Positions 8,044-17,489 of a stretch of 52,671 bases of DNA are shown piece after piece. Position numbers and translations under genes: made by a program. Source of the DNA: Acinetobacter variabilis (GTDB taxonomy: Bacteria; Pseudomonadota; Gammaproteobacteria; Pseudomonadales; Moraxellaceae); assembly GCF_000369625.1 (NCBI RefSeq), contig NZ_KB850116.1, positions 4,370-57,040 of the forward strand, given 5' to 3'. The stretch's first letter is position 1; the number at the start of each line of letters is the position of its first letter. The notes beneath the pieces are model-generated. The model was not told where the DNA came from. It saw only the letters and a list, made by a program, of their open reading frames with translations, and did no database searches.

Positions 8044-8655
8044 ATGTTAGAACAATTTCATTATGACAGTGACCTGATTGGTGGCTCCCTGATGGTGCGT
8101 GAAAGCCGGCTGATCGCGGATCTGTTATTACGAGAAGCGACTCCAGAACAATGGCATCAGGCAATTCAGATTGACAATACTCTGCAAAAAAGAACGCCTG
8201 CTTCAGCCCAACGTAACGCCACTGCCATTCGTAAGCGTCTTGAGCGCTTAGAGCCTGATTTCTGGAAAGCACTACGTGATGGGGATGATGAGCTGGCGAC
8301 CCAGGTGGCTTTTTGTGGTGCACTGGAACGCAACCTGTTGCTGCTTGAGTTTATGGAAACGGTGATGAGGGATGCCTATATCTCTCAGGCGCAACACTTG
8401 GACAGTTATATCTGGTCAGATTTTTTGGATGAACGCTCACAACGTGATCCGGATATCTGTGATTGGAAAGAGTCCAGCAAGAAAAAAATGGGGCAGGTGG
8501 TGTTTCGCATGCTGGCAGAAGCCGGTTACTTAAAAAGTACCCGTAAGCTGGAGTTGCAGCGCGTGATCGTCAGAGCAGAGCTGCGTAGCCTGTTGGAAGA
8601 ACATTATAAACAACGCATTAAAAGATCTATGGAAGTGTCGGTATGGACGCGTTAG
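8044..8655 (+). CDS. brxA: BrxA (DUF1819), BREX phage-defence protein
   Basis: This 203-residue protein matches the BrxA/DUF1819 pattern: ESRLIADLLLR near the N-terminus, KRLERLEPDFWKAL near 65, and SSKKKMGQVVFRMLAEAGYL near 145. BrxA is a small DNA-binding component found in type-1 BREX systems. The start is set by AGGAG (8032-8036) and the ATG at 8044; an upstream in-frame start would overlap brxR without a ribosome site. brxB follows 16 bases later, also with a good ribosome site. The operon lacks its effector genes, so this copy alone should not give defence. Confidence 0.9.
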   Translation: MLEQFHYDSDLIGGSLMVRESRLIADLLLREATPEQWHQAIQIDNTLQKRTPASAQRNATAIRKRLERLEPDFWKALRDGDDELATQVAFCGALERNLLLLEFMETVMRDAYISQAQHLDSYIWSDFLDERSQRDPDICDWKESSKKKMGQVVFRMLAEAGYLKSTRKLELQRVIVRAELRSLLEEHYKQRIKRSMEVSVWTR

Positions 8656-8671
8656 TTGTAGAGGGGCAGCA

Positions 8672-9268
8672 ATGAGTCAAACAATACATGAGCGTCTGAA
8701 CCAGATTCCAGAGCGAATTCTTTCCACTGAGTTTCTCACTGGACAAGGATTGGGCAATGAAATTGGCTTCTGGATTTTTGATTATGCGCCTGAAGATGAG
8801 TTGAAAGTGCGCGAATATCTGCATTTTCTCGAAGGGATGCTGGAGAAAAAACACAGTCAGCTGAAGGTGGTGAATATCAACCTGCTGCAAGCCGTGGTGG
8901 ATTATCTGGCTGAGCGTAACTTCATCGATAAAGCCATTCAAATGCAAAAAGCCAAAGGCGATGAAGCGCTGCTCAAAGCCTTAAAGGGTCCACTGCATAT
9001 GGATAAGTTCGCGCCGTATCTGGTGAGTAAATATGCCACCAATGCGCAAGATATTGTGTTGATGACTGGGGTTGGGTCGGTTTGGCCACTGTTACGTGCC
9101 CATCACTTATTGAATAGTTTGCATTCGTTACTGGGGCATAAGCCAGTGGTGCTGTTTTACCCAGGTTATTACGACGGTCAAGCGATGAGTTTATTTGGAA
9201 AAATTCCAAGCAATAATTACTACAGAGCATTCAGAGGCACTGTTGCAAATAGAGATTTGAGTCGATGA
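8672..9268 (+). CDS. brxB: BrxB (DUF1788), 3' end replaced by an IS6-family element
   Basis: This is the BREX component BrxB. It shows the conserved blocks LGNEIGFWIFDYAPEDE (about residues 28-44), DKFAPYLVSKYA, VLMTGVGSVWPLLRAHHLL and the C-terminal VLFYPGYYDGQAMSLFGKI and NNYYRAF. The native reading frame enters the IS end at 9236; residues after RAFR (GTVANRDLSR) are encoded by the IS. Full BrxB proteins end only a few residues beyond RAF, so the product may still fold. Downstream BREX genes (brxC, pglX, pglZ, brxL) are absent. Confidence 0.88.
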   Translation: MSQTIHERLNQIPERILSTEFLTGQGLGNEIGFWIFDYAPEDELKVREYLHFLEGMLEKKHSQLKVVNINLLQAVVDYLAERNFIDKAIQMQKAKGDEALLKALKGPLHMDKFAPYLVSKYATNAQDIVLMTGVGSVWPLLRAHHLLNSLHSLLGHKPVVLFYPGYYDGQAMSLFGKIPSNNYYRAFRGTVANRDLSR

Positions 9269-10054
9269 TGTTTCCTTTAAAAAGTACTTAGAGACCGAAA
9301 ACCCTGTTGATTAGACACACTTCACCCTGAGGCTGACCATAATAAAATGACGATGCTTGTCCTTTACGTAGTGCACGCATGACTTCAATACCTTTAATTG
9401 TGGCATAAGCCGTCTTCATAGATTTGAATCCTAATGTGGCCCTGATGATCCGCTTTAGCTTGCCATGATCACATTCAATCACGTTATTTTTATACTTAAT
9501 CTGCCTGTGCTCAAGGTCTGGTGGACATTTACCTTCCCGTTTTAACCGTGATAAAGCACGTCCATATGTGGGTGCTTTATCCGTGTTGATCACTTGTGGA
9601 ATTTGCCACTTCTTCACATTATTTAAAATTTTTCCAAGAAAACAATATGCTGATTTGGTATTACGTCTAGAAGAAAGATAAAAATCAATGGTATCGCCAC
9701 GTTGATCGACTGCACGATACAGATAAGACCATCGTCCATTCACTTTTACATAGGTTTCATCAATATGCCACGAGCTCAGATCTGTAGGATTACGCCAATA
9801 CCAGCGTAAACGTTTTTCTATTTCAGGAGCATAACGTTGAACCCAACGGTAAATAGTCGTGTGATCAACATTCACACCCCGTTCGGCCAGCATTTCCTGC
9901 AGTTCACGATAGCTAATGCCATATTTACAATACCAGCGCACAGCCCAAAGAATGATTTCGCCCTGAAAATGCCGACCATGGAAAGGATTCATATGCTGCA
10001 CCTTTAGCTAAAACAGTCTTCAGCTTACCATTCGTGGTTATTTGCAACAGTGCC
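9236..10054 (-). mobile_element. IS6-family (IS26-like, IS1006/IS1008-type) element, copy 1
   Basis: The 819-bp element is bounded by GGCACTGTTGCAAA (9236-9249) and its complement (ending 10054). The flanking octamers CATTCAGA and GTTTAAAG differ, so there is no target duplication. This is expected if an IS6-type replicative event deleted the DNA between two targets, here taking the rest of the BREX operon. A second complete copy lies at 34898-35716 in opposite orientation, and a truncated third at 32857-33080. Confidence 0.92.
9288..9992 (-). CDS. IS6-family transposase (IS26-like)
   Basis: This DDE transposase begins MNPFHGRHFQGEIILWAVRW. Catalytic signatures are WHIDETYVKVNG (first Asp, about residue 79), VINTDKAPTYGRAL (second Asp) and ECDHGKLKRIIRATLGF (Glu region, with K/R). 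It is strongly similar in arrangement to IS26 TnpA but differs throughout, which places it in the IS1006/IS1008 branch. I chose the ATG nine bases inside the longest frame, matching the family N-terminus. Confidence 0.92.
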   Translation of the reverse strand: MNPFHGRHFQGEIILWAVRWYCKYGISYRELQEMLAERGVNVDHTTIYRWVQRYAPEIEKRLRWYWRNPTDLSSWHIDETYVKVNGRWSYLYRAVDQRGDTIDFYLSSRRNTKSAYCFLGKILNNVKKWQIPQVINTDKAPTYGRALSRLKREGKCPPDLEHRQIKYKNNVIECDHGKLKRIIRATLGFKSMKTAYATIKGIEVMRALRKGQASSFYYGQPQGEVCLINRVFGL

Positions 10055-10149
10055 GTTTAAAGTGCGTGTGATAAATAGAAGTGTAATACAGGAAAATGGT
10101 AAGGTTTATCAGCCTAGTCATCTGTCCATTATGTAGAAAGAGCAGCACT

Positions 10150-11049
10150 TTAATGTTTATGCTGTTCCAATGTATTACATTCCTTACTTTCTATTTGTAA
10201 CGTAATTTCAGTAATATTATGATTATGTTTTAGAACTTCTAAGGCCTTTTGATAGAGTTGATCTGTATTGCTATTCGGAGCAACCAAATGAGCAGTTAAA
10301 TGAATATTTTTTGAGGATATAGCCCAGACTTTCAACTGATGAATCCCTTCAACGCCCTCTAGCTTCAATAAATCATTTCTTAACGACTCAATATCAATCT
10401 CATCAGGAACTCCTTCAAGCAGAATATTAATACTTTGTTTTAATAAAATCCAAGTTCGAGGTAAGACCCAGAAGCCAATTAACACAGCGATTACGGTATC
10501 AACCCACATCCACTGGGTAAAATAAATAACTATTCCTCCGATAATCACGCCTATCGATCCTAGAGCATCACTAAGAACTTCTAAATATGCACCTTTTATA
10601 TTTAGACTTCCTTCAGCACTCGCAGAAAGGATTTTCATTGAAATCAAATTTACGACCAAACCAATGACCGCGACAATCATCATTTCAACACTTTGAATTT
10701 CAGCAGGGTTCGTAAAACGTTGATAAGCTTCATATACAATATATATTGCTACCACAAAAAGCATCACCGCATTAAACAGAGCCGCTAAAATTTCAAATCG
10801 CTGATAGCCAAAAGTTCTTTTATCATCTGCGGCTTTTTTACCAATTTTGATAGCGGCAAGAGCAATAGCTAAAGCGGCTACATCAGTAAACATATGAGCT
10901 GCATCAGATAACAAAGCCAAACTTTGGGTAATAAAAGCAGCGACAACTTCTACTATTAAAAAAGTAGTCGTTAAACCTAAGGCAACCATTAACTTCTTAC
11001 TATTTTCTTCAGTAACAACCGCATGGCTATGATCATGATGTTCTGACAT
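10150..11049 (-). CDS. czcD: CzcD cation diffusion facilitator
   Basis: This inner-membrane Zn/Cd/Co-proton antiporter has 299 residues. A His-rich start (MSEHHDHSH) precedes six membrane segments. The transport-site residues are H52 and D56 in SDAAHMFTD, and E157 and D161 in EVLSDALGS, the HxxxD/ExxxD pattern of CzcD. The C-terminal ~90 residues (from about 205) form the cytoplasmic metal-sensing domain. It is the last gene of the czc block, 86 bp after czcA, with a strong stem-loop between them. It exports cytoplasmic metal to the periplasm, where CzcCBA can take it. Confidence 0.95.
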   Translation of the reverse strand: MSEHHDHSHAVVTEENSKKLMVALGLTTTFLIVEVVAAFITQSLALLSDAAHMFTDVAALAIALAAIKIGKKAADDKRTFGYQRFEILAALFNAVMLFVVAIYIVYEAYQRFTNPAEIQSVEMMIVAVIGLVVNLISMKILSASAEGSLNIKGAYLEVLSDALGSIGVIIGGIVIYFTQWMWVDTVIAVLIGFWVLPRTWILLKQSINILLEGVPDEIDIESLRNDLLKLEGVEGIHQLKVWAISSKNIHLTAHLVAPNSNTDQLYQKALEVLKHNHNITEITLQIESKECNTLEQHKH

Positions 11050-11078
11050 AAAATATTTTCCTTATTCTATTTATGATG

Positions 11079-11113
11079 AGCAGAGATATTGGATAACAGC
11101 CAATATCTCTGCT
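11079..11113 (-). promoter_or_regulatory. 13-bp perfect stem-loop between czcA and czcD
   Basis: AGCAGAGATATTG (11079-11091) pairs exactly with CAATATCTCTGCT (11101-11113). No T-run follows in the minus direction. It is therefore more likely an mRNA-stabilising or attenuating hairpin than a simple terminator. Confidence 0.6.
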
Positions 11114-11135
11114 GTAAATCGACTAATCTATTGGA

Positions 11136-14100
11136 TTAAGAAACTTTCTTTTCATTCATCCAGCGGTACAGTACGGGCAATAAAACCAATGTAAGCAGGG
11201 TAGAGGAGATAATTCCTCCAATAACCACTGTTGCTAAAGGTCTCTGTACTTCTGCCCCAGTTCCGGTTGCCAAAGCCATCGGGACAAACCCAAGGGACGC
11301 CACACAAGCGGTCATCAGCACAGGTCTAAGACGCAAAATTGCACCCTGCCACGTTGCATAATAAAGGTCATATTGTTGTCGCAACTCTTTGATAAAGGTG
11401 AGCATGACTAAGCCATTCAGTACAGCCACCCCCGATAGTGCAATGAAGCCAACCCCTGCTGACATGGATAATGGAATGTCACGCAACCACAACGCGATTA
11501 AGCCTCCACATAAGGCAAACGGTACACCACTAAAGACCAGTAAGCTTTCTTTGATATTATGGAATACAGCCATCAATAAAATAAAGATCGTCAACAATGC
11601 GAGCGGAACCACCAATTGCATACGCGCTTTTGCAGACATCAGATTTTGAAATTGACCGCCATAATCTATCCAATAACCGCTTGGTAATTCCTGTTTGGAT
11701 AACGTGCTCTGAAGCTCTGTTACGAATGAGCCTAAATCACGTCCTTCTACATTTGCAGTAATAACCACTCGACGTTTACCATTTTCACGGCTGACCTGAT
11801 TAATACCCAGGATATTTTCAACGCGTGCCACATCTTGCAGTTGGACTAAACCACCATTCGGCAATTGAATAGGAAGTAGCGCTAACTGTTCAGGACTACG
11901 CTGGGATTCATCTAGACGGATGACAAAATCAAAACGCTTGTCTCCCTGTAAAATTGTTCCAACATTCTGGCCACCGACACTTGTAGCTACCAGATCCTGA
12001 ATTGCTCTTACCGACAAGCCATATTGTGCAGCTCTGGACTTATCCACCTCTACATTCAACAAGGGTAAGCCACTGGTCTGTTCTACATTAACGGCTGTCG
12101 CGCCTGAAATTGAGTTAATTTTTTGAGAAATTTTATTCGCTTCGCGATTTAGAATCTCCATGTCATCACCAAATAATTTGACACCCACATCACTTCGCAC
12201 CCCTGAAATTAACTCGTTAAAGCGCAGTTCAATGGGTTGCGAGAACTCACTGTTATTTCCCGGCAATGTCGCTAAGAAAGTAATCATTCTTTGGCGAAGC
12301 TCATCAATCGTTTGTTTTGGATCAGGCCATTCATCATGAGGTTTTAACAGTACCACGCCATCTGAAATGTTGGGTGGCATAACATCTGTGGCCACTTCTG
12401 CTGTACCGGTACGGGCAAAGATCGCTTTAATTTCAGGAAATTCTTTCAACAGTAACTTTTCAGTATTTTCCTGCATTCTCAGTGACTGTTCTAACCCTGT
12501 ACTTGGGGAACGCATTTGCTGAACAGCAAAATCACCTTCACCCAGTTGAGGTGCAAACTCGCTACCTGTTTGAGTGGCTAGCACGCCCGTAAGCACTAAA
12601 ATACAGGCAGCCACAATAGTCACAAATAAACGAAGCTCATAGGCTTTATCTAAAAGCAGTTCATATTTGGTTTTAAGCCAATGCATCCAGCGACTTTCGG
12701 TTTCCTTGACTTCTCCAGTGACAAATAGGGCAACTGCGGCTGGCACAAAAGTGACAGATAAAATCATGGCCCCAATTAAAGCCAGTACAACAGTCATTGC
12801 CATAGGATGGAAAAGTTTGGCTTCTACACCCGTCAGGGTAAAGATAGGTAGATAAACCACCAAAATAATTAACTGTCCAAAAATCAGAGGACGACGCGCC
12901 TGTTTTGCAGCCAAGAAGACTTCTTTAAATCTTTCAGAACGGCTAAGTAAACCACCTTTCAGCTTCTGAGCTTCTGCTAGCCGACGGATACAGTTTTCTA
13001 CAATAACCACTGCACCATCAATAATAATACCGAAGTCCAGTGCCCCTAAACTCATCAGATTTGCACTAATCTTCTGCTCTGCCATTCCCGTCAAGGTAAA
13101 CAGCATTGACAGTGGAATAACGCAAGCCGTGATCAGCGCAGCACGGAAATTACCTAGAAAGAGAAATAAAATAACAATGACGAGGATTGCACCCTCAATC
13201 AAATTTTTCTGAACGGTTTTGATCGCCCGATCAACCAAATGCGTACGGTCATACACAGTCTCAATCACCACACCTTTAGGTAGCGATTGCTGGATCGATT
13301 GCACCTTTTCATCAATGGCTTGAGCAACGGTACGGCTATTTTCTCCCATCATCATCATGGCAATACCCAATACAGTTTCTTCACCATTATAGGTTGCAGC
13401 CCCTGTTCTTAAGTCATGACCAATTGAGACATTGGCGACATCTGCCACCCGAATCGGATAGCCGTTTTTATTGGCAATACTGATGTTCTGGATATCTTCA
13501 ATCGTGTTTAAAGTGCCGGGAACACGAACCGTTAGCTGTTGTCCATTTTTCTCAATATAGCCAGCACCACGGTTTTCATTATTCTCTGTTAAGGCAGTTT
13601 GTAAATCAGACAAAGGAATTTGCAATTGTTGCAATCGGTTCAGATCAGGGGCAACCACATAGGTTTTATTAAAGCCACCGATACTGTTGATCTCAGCAAC
13701 GCCTTTTACGCGCTGTAATTGCGGTCTTACAATCCAATCCTGAATTTCACGTAAATCCATCGCCGAATAAGGGGTTCCATCCGGCTTTTTAGCATTTGGT
13801 TCGGCTTTAATCACCCATTGATAGATTTCACCTAAACCTGTCGAAATAGGCGACATGTTAGGTTGCACATCTTCAGGCATTTCTCCCATTGCTTCTTGCA
13901 AGCGCTGGTTGATAAGCTGTCTGGCCCAGTAAATATCCGTGCCATCTTCAAAAATGATGGTCACTTGCGATAAGCCGTAGCGTGAAATCGAACGGGTTTG
14001 TTCCATTTTCGGCATGCCTGACATGGCATTCTCGATTGGATATGTAATCCGCTGTTCCATTTCTAAAGCCGTAAAACCATTGGCTGAAGTGTTAATCTGC

Positions 14101-14294
14101 ACCTGAGTATTGGTAATATCTGGTACAGCATCAATCGGTAACTTTTGATAACTATAAATACCAATAGCAATCCAAGCCGCAATAAACAGCATGACCCAGA
14201 TTGCGTTATGGATAGAAAACTGGATCAGTCGATCAAACAGTCCTTCAGGTTTTACCGATTCGTGGTCTGGAATTTGAGGAGTTTCAGTGCTCAT
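11136..14294 (-). CDS. czcA: CzcA, heavy-metal RND efflux pump
   Basis: This is the proton-driven inner-membrane pump of the CzcCBA complex, exporting Co/Zn/Cd across the envelope. The 1,052 residues are the normal length for HME-RND pumps. Visible features are the N-terminal membrane helix (about 32-50), two large periplasmic loops, and the signature DFGIIIDGAVVIVENC in TM4 (about 410-430), which contains the Asp/Asp/Glu proton-relay residues diagnostic of the heavy-metal branch. It ends ATVVIGGIISSTLLTLVLLP, then MNEKKVS. Its start overlaps the end of czcB by 11 bp. A decayed C-terminal copy is found at 36354-36479. Confidence 0.96.
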   Translation of the reverse strand: MSTETPQIPDHESVKPEGLFDRLIQFSIHNAIWVMLFIAAWIAIGIYSYQKLPIDAVPDITNTQVQINTSANGFTALEMEQRITYPIENAMSGMPKMEQTRSISRYGLSQVTIIFEDGTDIYWARQLINQRLQEAMGEMPEDVQPNMSPISTGLGEIYQWVIKAEPNAKKPDGTPYSAMDLREIQDWIVRPQLQRVKGVAEINSIGGFNKTYVVAPDLNRLQQLQIPLSDLQTALTENNENRGAGYIEKNGQQLTVRVPGTLNTIEDIQNISIANKNGYPIRVADVANVSIGHDLRTGAATYNGEETVLGIAMMMMGENSRTVAQAIDEKVQSIQQSLPKGVVIETVYDRTHLVDRAIKTVQKNLIEGAILVIVILFLFLGNFRAALITACVIPLSMLFTLTGMAEQKISANLMSLGALDFGIIIDGAVVIVENCIRRLAEAQKLKGGLLSRSERFKEVFLAAKQARRPLIFGQLIILVVYLPIFTLTGVEAKLFHPMAMTVVLALIGAMILSVTFVPAAVALFVTGEVKETESRWMHWLKTKYELLLDKAYELRLFVTIVAACILVLTGVLATQTGSEFAPQLGEGDFAVQQMRSPSTGLEQSLRMQENTEKLLLKEFPEIKAIFARTGTAEVATDVMPPNISDGVVLLKPHDEWPDPKQTIDELRQRMITFLATLPGNNSEFSQPIELRFNELISGVRSDVGVKLFGDDMEILNREANKISQKINSISGATAVNVEQTSGLPLLNVEVDKSRAAQYGLSVRAIQDLVATSVGGQNVGTILQGDKRFDFVIRLDESQRSPEQLALLPIQLPNGGLVQLQDVARVENILGINQVSRENGKRRVVITANVEGRDLGSFVTELQSTLSKQELPSGYWIDYGGQFQNLMSAKARMQLVVPLALLTIFILLMAVFHNIKESLLVFSGVPFALCGGLIALWLRDIPLSMSAGVGFIALSGVAVLNGLVMLTFIKELRQQYDLYYATWQGAILRLRPVLMTACVASLGFVPMALATGTGAEVQRPLATVVIGGIISSTLLTLVLLPVLYRWMNEKKVS

Positions 14295-15519
14295 GTGAAG
14301 CCTCTCCTTTTTCCAGCTCGGATTTCAGTAAAAAACTGCCTTGAGCGGCATATTTTTGTCCCTGACTAAGCCCACTCACCACTTCAATCCATTGGCTCTC
14401 CCCAGATGATTGCCCTAATTTCACAGGTTGCGGACTGAATTCAACTTTTTGTCCATGCTGAGTGGCGACAAAAACCACATCTTTTCCATCGACATTCTGA
14501 ACTGCGGACTTAAGTACCCGTAATGCGGTACTTTCACTCCGTTGTTGCAACTGTACGTTCACCATCAAGTTTGGACGTAATTCGGTTGCATTCGATTCAA
14601 CTTTTGCTCGCACCTGAAGACGACCTGTTTGAATATCCGCTTCAGTATTTAAAGTCTGAATAACTGCCCTGTAGACCTTTTCCGTTTGCAAGGATTTAAA
14701 TTCGATCTTTTGATTCGGGGCTAAGCCCATAATTTCAGAATTTGGAACAATAAACTCAAGCCAGAGTTGATCTAACCGGTCTATCGTAAAGAGTTGATCG
14801 GCTAACTGAACATTTTCCCCGAGAACCAAATCCTTTTTACTGATCACGCCAGAAATGGGAGCTTTCAAAATATAGCGTCCGTTACTGGCATTCACTGCAC
14901 CAAATGCACTTAAACGTGATTGGGCCGCTTGAACCTGAATTTGTGCCCGTTTATAGCTGTTATAAGCACGTTGATAGTCTTGTTTTGCTGAAATGCCCTG
15001 TGACCAAAGCTGACGCTCACGATCATAGTCTTGTTTCGCCAGTTCAAGGTTGGTTTGTTCAATTTTAAGATTGGCCTGCTGATCAACTAGATCAGGAACA
15101 AGCAACGCAGCCAAAGGCTGTCCTTTCTGAACTTTTTGACCGAGTTCTACATAGACATTTTCTACATGACCACTAAAACTCGGTGAGACGTGCGCTTGCT
15201 GGTCAGTATTCACATTCAGTTTGGCAGGATAAGAACTTAATTTAACCACCGGGCCTTGATCGACCGCTGATAATTGTATGCCCTGTTCCACCAGTTGCTT
15301 GGCAGTCAGGCTCACACCTTCTGCATGCTCTTCGGTTTCACCACCATGTTCTTCTCCCCCTTCTTCCTCGGCATGTTCATCTGATGTTTCAGATTTATTC
15401 TTACCCGTTAAGATCAAGAAAATACTGAGGAGTACGGTAGCGCCGATGACCAAACTAATCAGTAGGGGTTGAGAGATTTTTCCGCTCTGTTTTTTTAAGC
15501 TGTTTTTAAGATCGAACAT
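14284..15519 (-). CDS. czcB: CzcB, periplasmic adaptor of the RND pump
   Basis: This membrane-fusion protein links CzcA to CzcC. An N-terminal anchor (LLISLVIGATVLLSIFLIL) is followed by an acidic, His-containing segment (DEHAEEEGGEEHGGETEEHAEG) read in two parts. Next come the lipoyl halves (HVSPSFSGHVENVYVELGQ and YILKAPISGVISKKDLVLG), an alpha-hairpin, and beta-barrel domains. The acidic/His stretch may bind metal in the periplasm. I chose the ATG at 15519 (MFDLKNSLKK), one base after the czcC stop; the longer frame runs back into czcC. Coupled translation with czcC is likely. Confidence 0.94.
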   Translation of the reverse strand: MFDLKNSLKKQSGKISQPLLISLVIGATVLLSIFLILTGKNKSETSDEHAEEEGGEEHGGETEEHAEGVSLTAKQLVEQGIQLSAVDQGPVVKLSSYPAKLNVNTDQQAHVSPSFSGHVENVYVELGQKVQKGQPLAALLVPDLVDQQANLKIEQTNLELAKQDYDRERQLWSQGISAKQDYQRAYNSYKRAQIQVQAAQSRLSAFGAVNASNGRYILKAPISGVISKKDLVLGENVQLADQLFTIDRLDQLWLEFIVPNSEIMGLAPNQKIEFKSLQTEKVYRAVIQTLNTEADIQTGRLQVRAKVESNATELRPNLMVNVQLQQRSESTALRVLKSAVQNVDGKDVVFVATQHGQKVEFSPQPVKLGQSSGESQWIEVVSGLSQGQKYAAQGSFLLKSELEKGEASHEH

Positions 15520-15520
15520 G

Positions 15521-16888
15521 TTAATTTCCCCCACCAATGACAGGCATGGCCTGTATGTCTTGCCATAAATTTTGATTGATTTGTGCAATAGCATCTTTCG
15601 ACATGACTTCACTTGGGCTAATGCCTAAGCTTAAACTTTCTGCTTCGATGGCCTTTTGCCAGCCCTCCCGTAACAACTGGACTTTACGTAGACGGATGTC
15701 TTGTAATTGAAGCGTGGCTTGCTGAACATCGGTTAAAGCAAACTTTCCTGCCAGAAAACCTTGTAAAGTTTTACTTTGAACTTGAGTCGCCAAAGGAATT
15801 TGAGTCTCGTCAACGACTTTGAATTGAAGCTCTAAACCCTGCAACTCGGTTAAGATCGTGCCTATTTGCAGCGCATTTTGCTTTAGATAAAAGTCTTTCT
15901 GACGCTCTAATAAGTTCATTTTTTCTTGCGCGATTTTTATGCCATTTTGCTGACGATCGAAAATATTGAGCGGTACACTGACTCCAACCACCAGTTGATT
16001 TTGTGTTGAGTTATCCAAGGATTGGGTGCGGTTAACGCCCAGGTTTAAAGTAGGATTAGGACGTGACTTTGCTTTCAGCTGATCAACCGTTGCTTGAGAC
16101 TCTAACACCTGTAAAATCCGATATTTCTCAATGTAGTTATCCGCTAAATATTCTTGAACCTGCCCATGAGTCGATTTTGGCCAAAGCTTTTGCGAAGAGA
16201 GGTTTACCTTCAATGACTTATCAGAGGTTCCCCATAAATTTGATAATTGTTGGGTTGCCACTTGTACCTGTAAGTCGGCCTGTCTAAAAAGACGGATATT
16301 TTCAGCATGACTTAAACGTGCGCGATTCACATCTACTTGCGCGATACTGCCTGCATTAAAGCGCTTTTCGATTGCTTGAAGGTTTTCTTCGCTCACCCGA
16401 AGTTGTTCATTGACAATGTTTTTTTCAAGTTCGGCAATGGCCAGTTGCGACCATACATATTTCACTGCAAGCTCAATTTGTGCTTGATAAATCTTCTGTT
16501 TCAGCGCTGTTTTATCTATTGAGAGACTGGCTAATTTTTGGTTTGCTCTTCGCTCACCAAAAATATCCAAAGGTTGTGATATACCGATGGCAAGCTCTTT
16601 TTCATTATTTGAACCAAAGCCCGTTTGTTCAACTGACAATTCAGGATTTTTAAACAGCTTACTTTGCTGAAGATTCGTGGCATTAATACTATTTTGCGTT
16701 TCCCAGAAATTTTGGGACGCTTGATATTGGTTAACCTGCTCAATAGCTTGCTGCAGCGTTAAATCTTGAGTACTGGCGACTACGGAAGTACTGAAGCTGA
16801 TCATTGCAGATAGCAAGATACCGCTACCTAAGGCTGACCAGGATAAATTCAGGATGGAGGTATCCTGATGTAATTTGTTTTTTGACAT
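15521..16888 (-). CDS. czcC: CzcC, outer-membrane efflux protein
   Basis: This is the outer-membrane TolC-like channel of the CzcCBA system. The 455 residues have a signal peptide (about 1-40, ending near VVASTQDL) and two OEP repeats. The first has NPELSVEQTGFG and IAQVDVNRARLSHAEN; the second has NPTLNLGVNRTQSLDN and GKFALTDVQQATLQLQDIRL. It heads the structural genes after czcI, with GGGGC as a weak ribosome site. czcB starts one base after the stop. Length and order (I-C-B-A-D) are as in other Acinetobacter czc loci. Confidence 0.93.
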   Translation of the reverse strand: MSKNKLHQDTSILNLSWSALGSGILLSAMISFSTSVVASTQDLTLQQAIEQVNQYQASQNFWETQNSINATNLQQSKLFKNPELSVEQTGFGSNNEKELAIGISQPLDIFGERRANQKLASLSIDKTALKQKIYQAQIELAVKYVWSQLAIAELEKNIVNEQLRVSEENLQAIEKRFNAGSIAQVDVNRARLSHAENIRLFRQADLQVQVATQQLSNLWGTSDKSLKVNLSSQKLWPKSTHGQVQEYLADNYIEKYRILQVLESQATVDQLKAKSRPNPTLNLGVNRTQSLDNSTQNQLVVGVSVPLNIFDRQQNGIKIAQEKMNLLERQKDFYLKQNALQIGTILTELQGLELQFKVVDETQIPLATQVQSKTLQGFLAGKFALTDVQQATLQLQDIRLRKVQLLREGWQKAIEAESLSLGISPSEVMSKDAIAQINQNLWQDIQAMPVIGGGN

Positions 16889-16937
16889 GAAAATGCCCCA
16901 CGCATAATGAAATTAGGAGTGGTGGGCTTTTATAAGA

Positions 16938-17348
16938 CTACCCCACCAATAGTAGGGGCAAATCGGGAGGCGGGGTTAATTGATCCAGATAAGGGGGTTT
17001 ATAAAAAGTTATTCCCAAATAAGTTGGGGTAATGCCGGTCTCAAAATTAGCTTTAAGCTTCAGATCATCGGGTGGGTCAATCTGAATCACGATTGTATTT
17101 GAGAAATGACTGCACTTTTCGTTAAAACAAACCTTCTGACAATAGTCATAGATTTCTTTATAGTTTTCTAGGGAATAAAGTGCTTGACGAGGACTATCAC
17201 TCTTTTCGTCTAAATCGATTGGATTAGAGAGTATTGAATTGGGTATGTTTGGCATTTCATGCAGACAAGCAGCCTCTGCCACACTCCAAATATTCTGGAA
17301 TGTGAATAAGAGTACCAATATCTGGATTAGAAATGTTTTTCTCTTCAT
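16938..17348 (-). CDS. czcI: CzcI-like small periplasmic protein
   Basis: This 136-residue protein precedes czcC by 49 bp in the same direction. A signal peptide (MKRKTFLIQILVLLFTFQNIWSVAEA) precedes CLHEMPN, matching the start of CzcI proteins (hydrophobic leader, QxxW, then CxHE). The mature part has five cysteines, including YCQKVCFNEKC, and a Pro-rich C-terminus. CzcI is thought to influence czc expression or metal sensing in the periplasm; its biochemical role is not settled. It lacks the His cluster of the Cupriavidus protein, so the assignment rests on the N-terminal pattern and gene order. Confidence 0.65.
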   Translation of the reverse strand: MKRKTFLIQILVLLFTFQNIWSVAEAACLHEMPNIPNSILSNPIDLDEKSDSPRQALYSLENYKEIYDYCQKVCFNEKCSHFSNTIVIQIDPPDDLKLKANFETGITPTYLGITFYKPPYLDQLTPPPDLPLLLVG

Positions 17349-17489
17349 ACACAAATCTGTATTTAAAACACCAATCGGAAGCTAACCAAAGCTATCTAAG
17401 ATCTGATCACAAAATTTAAGTCACCTTAATCTTTTTGCAGCCTTAAGTAAAGATATACAGAGTTTTTGAAAAAGCATAGGTCTAGATAA

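Noticed and set aside
12667..12855. Short plus-strand frames inside czcA (also 11389-11649)
   Set aside because: They are antisense shadows of the strong czcA frame and lack any family pattern.
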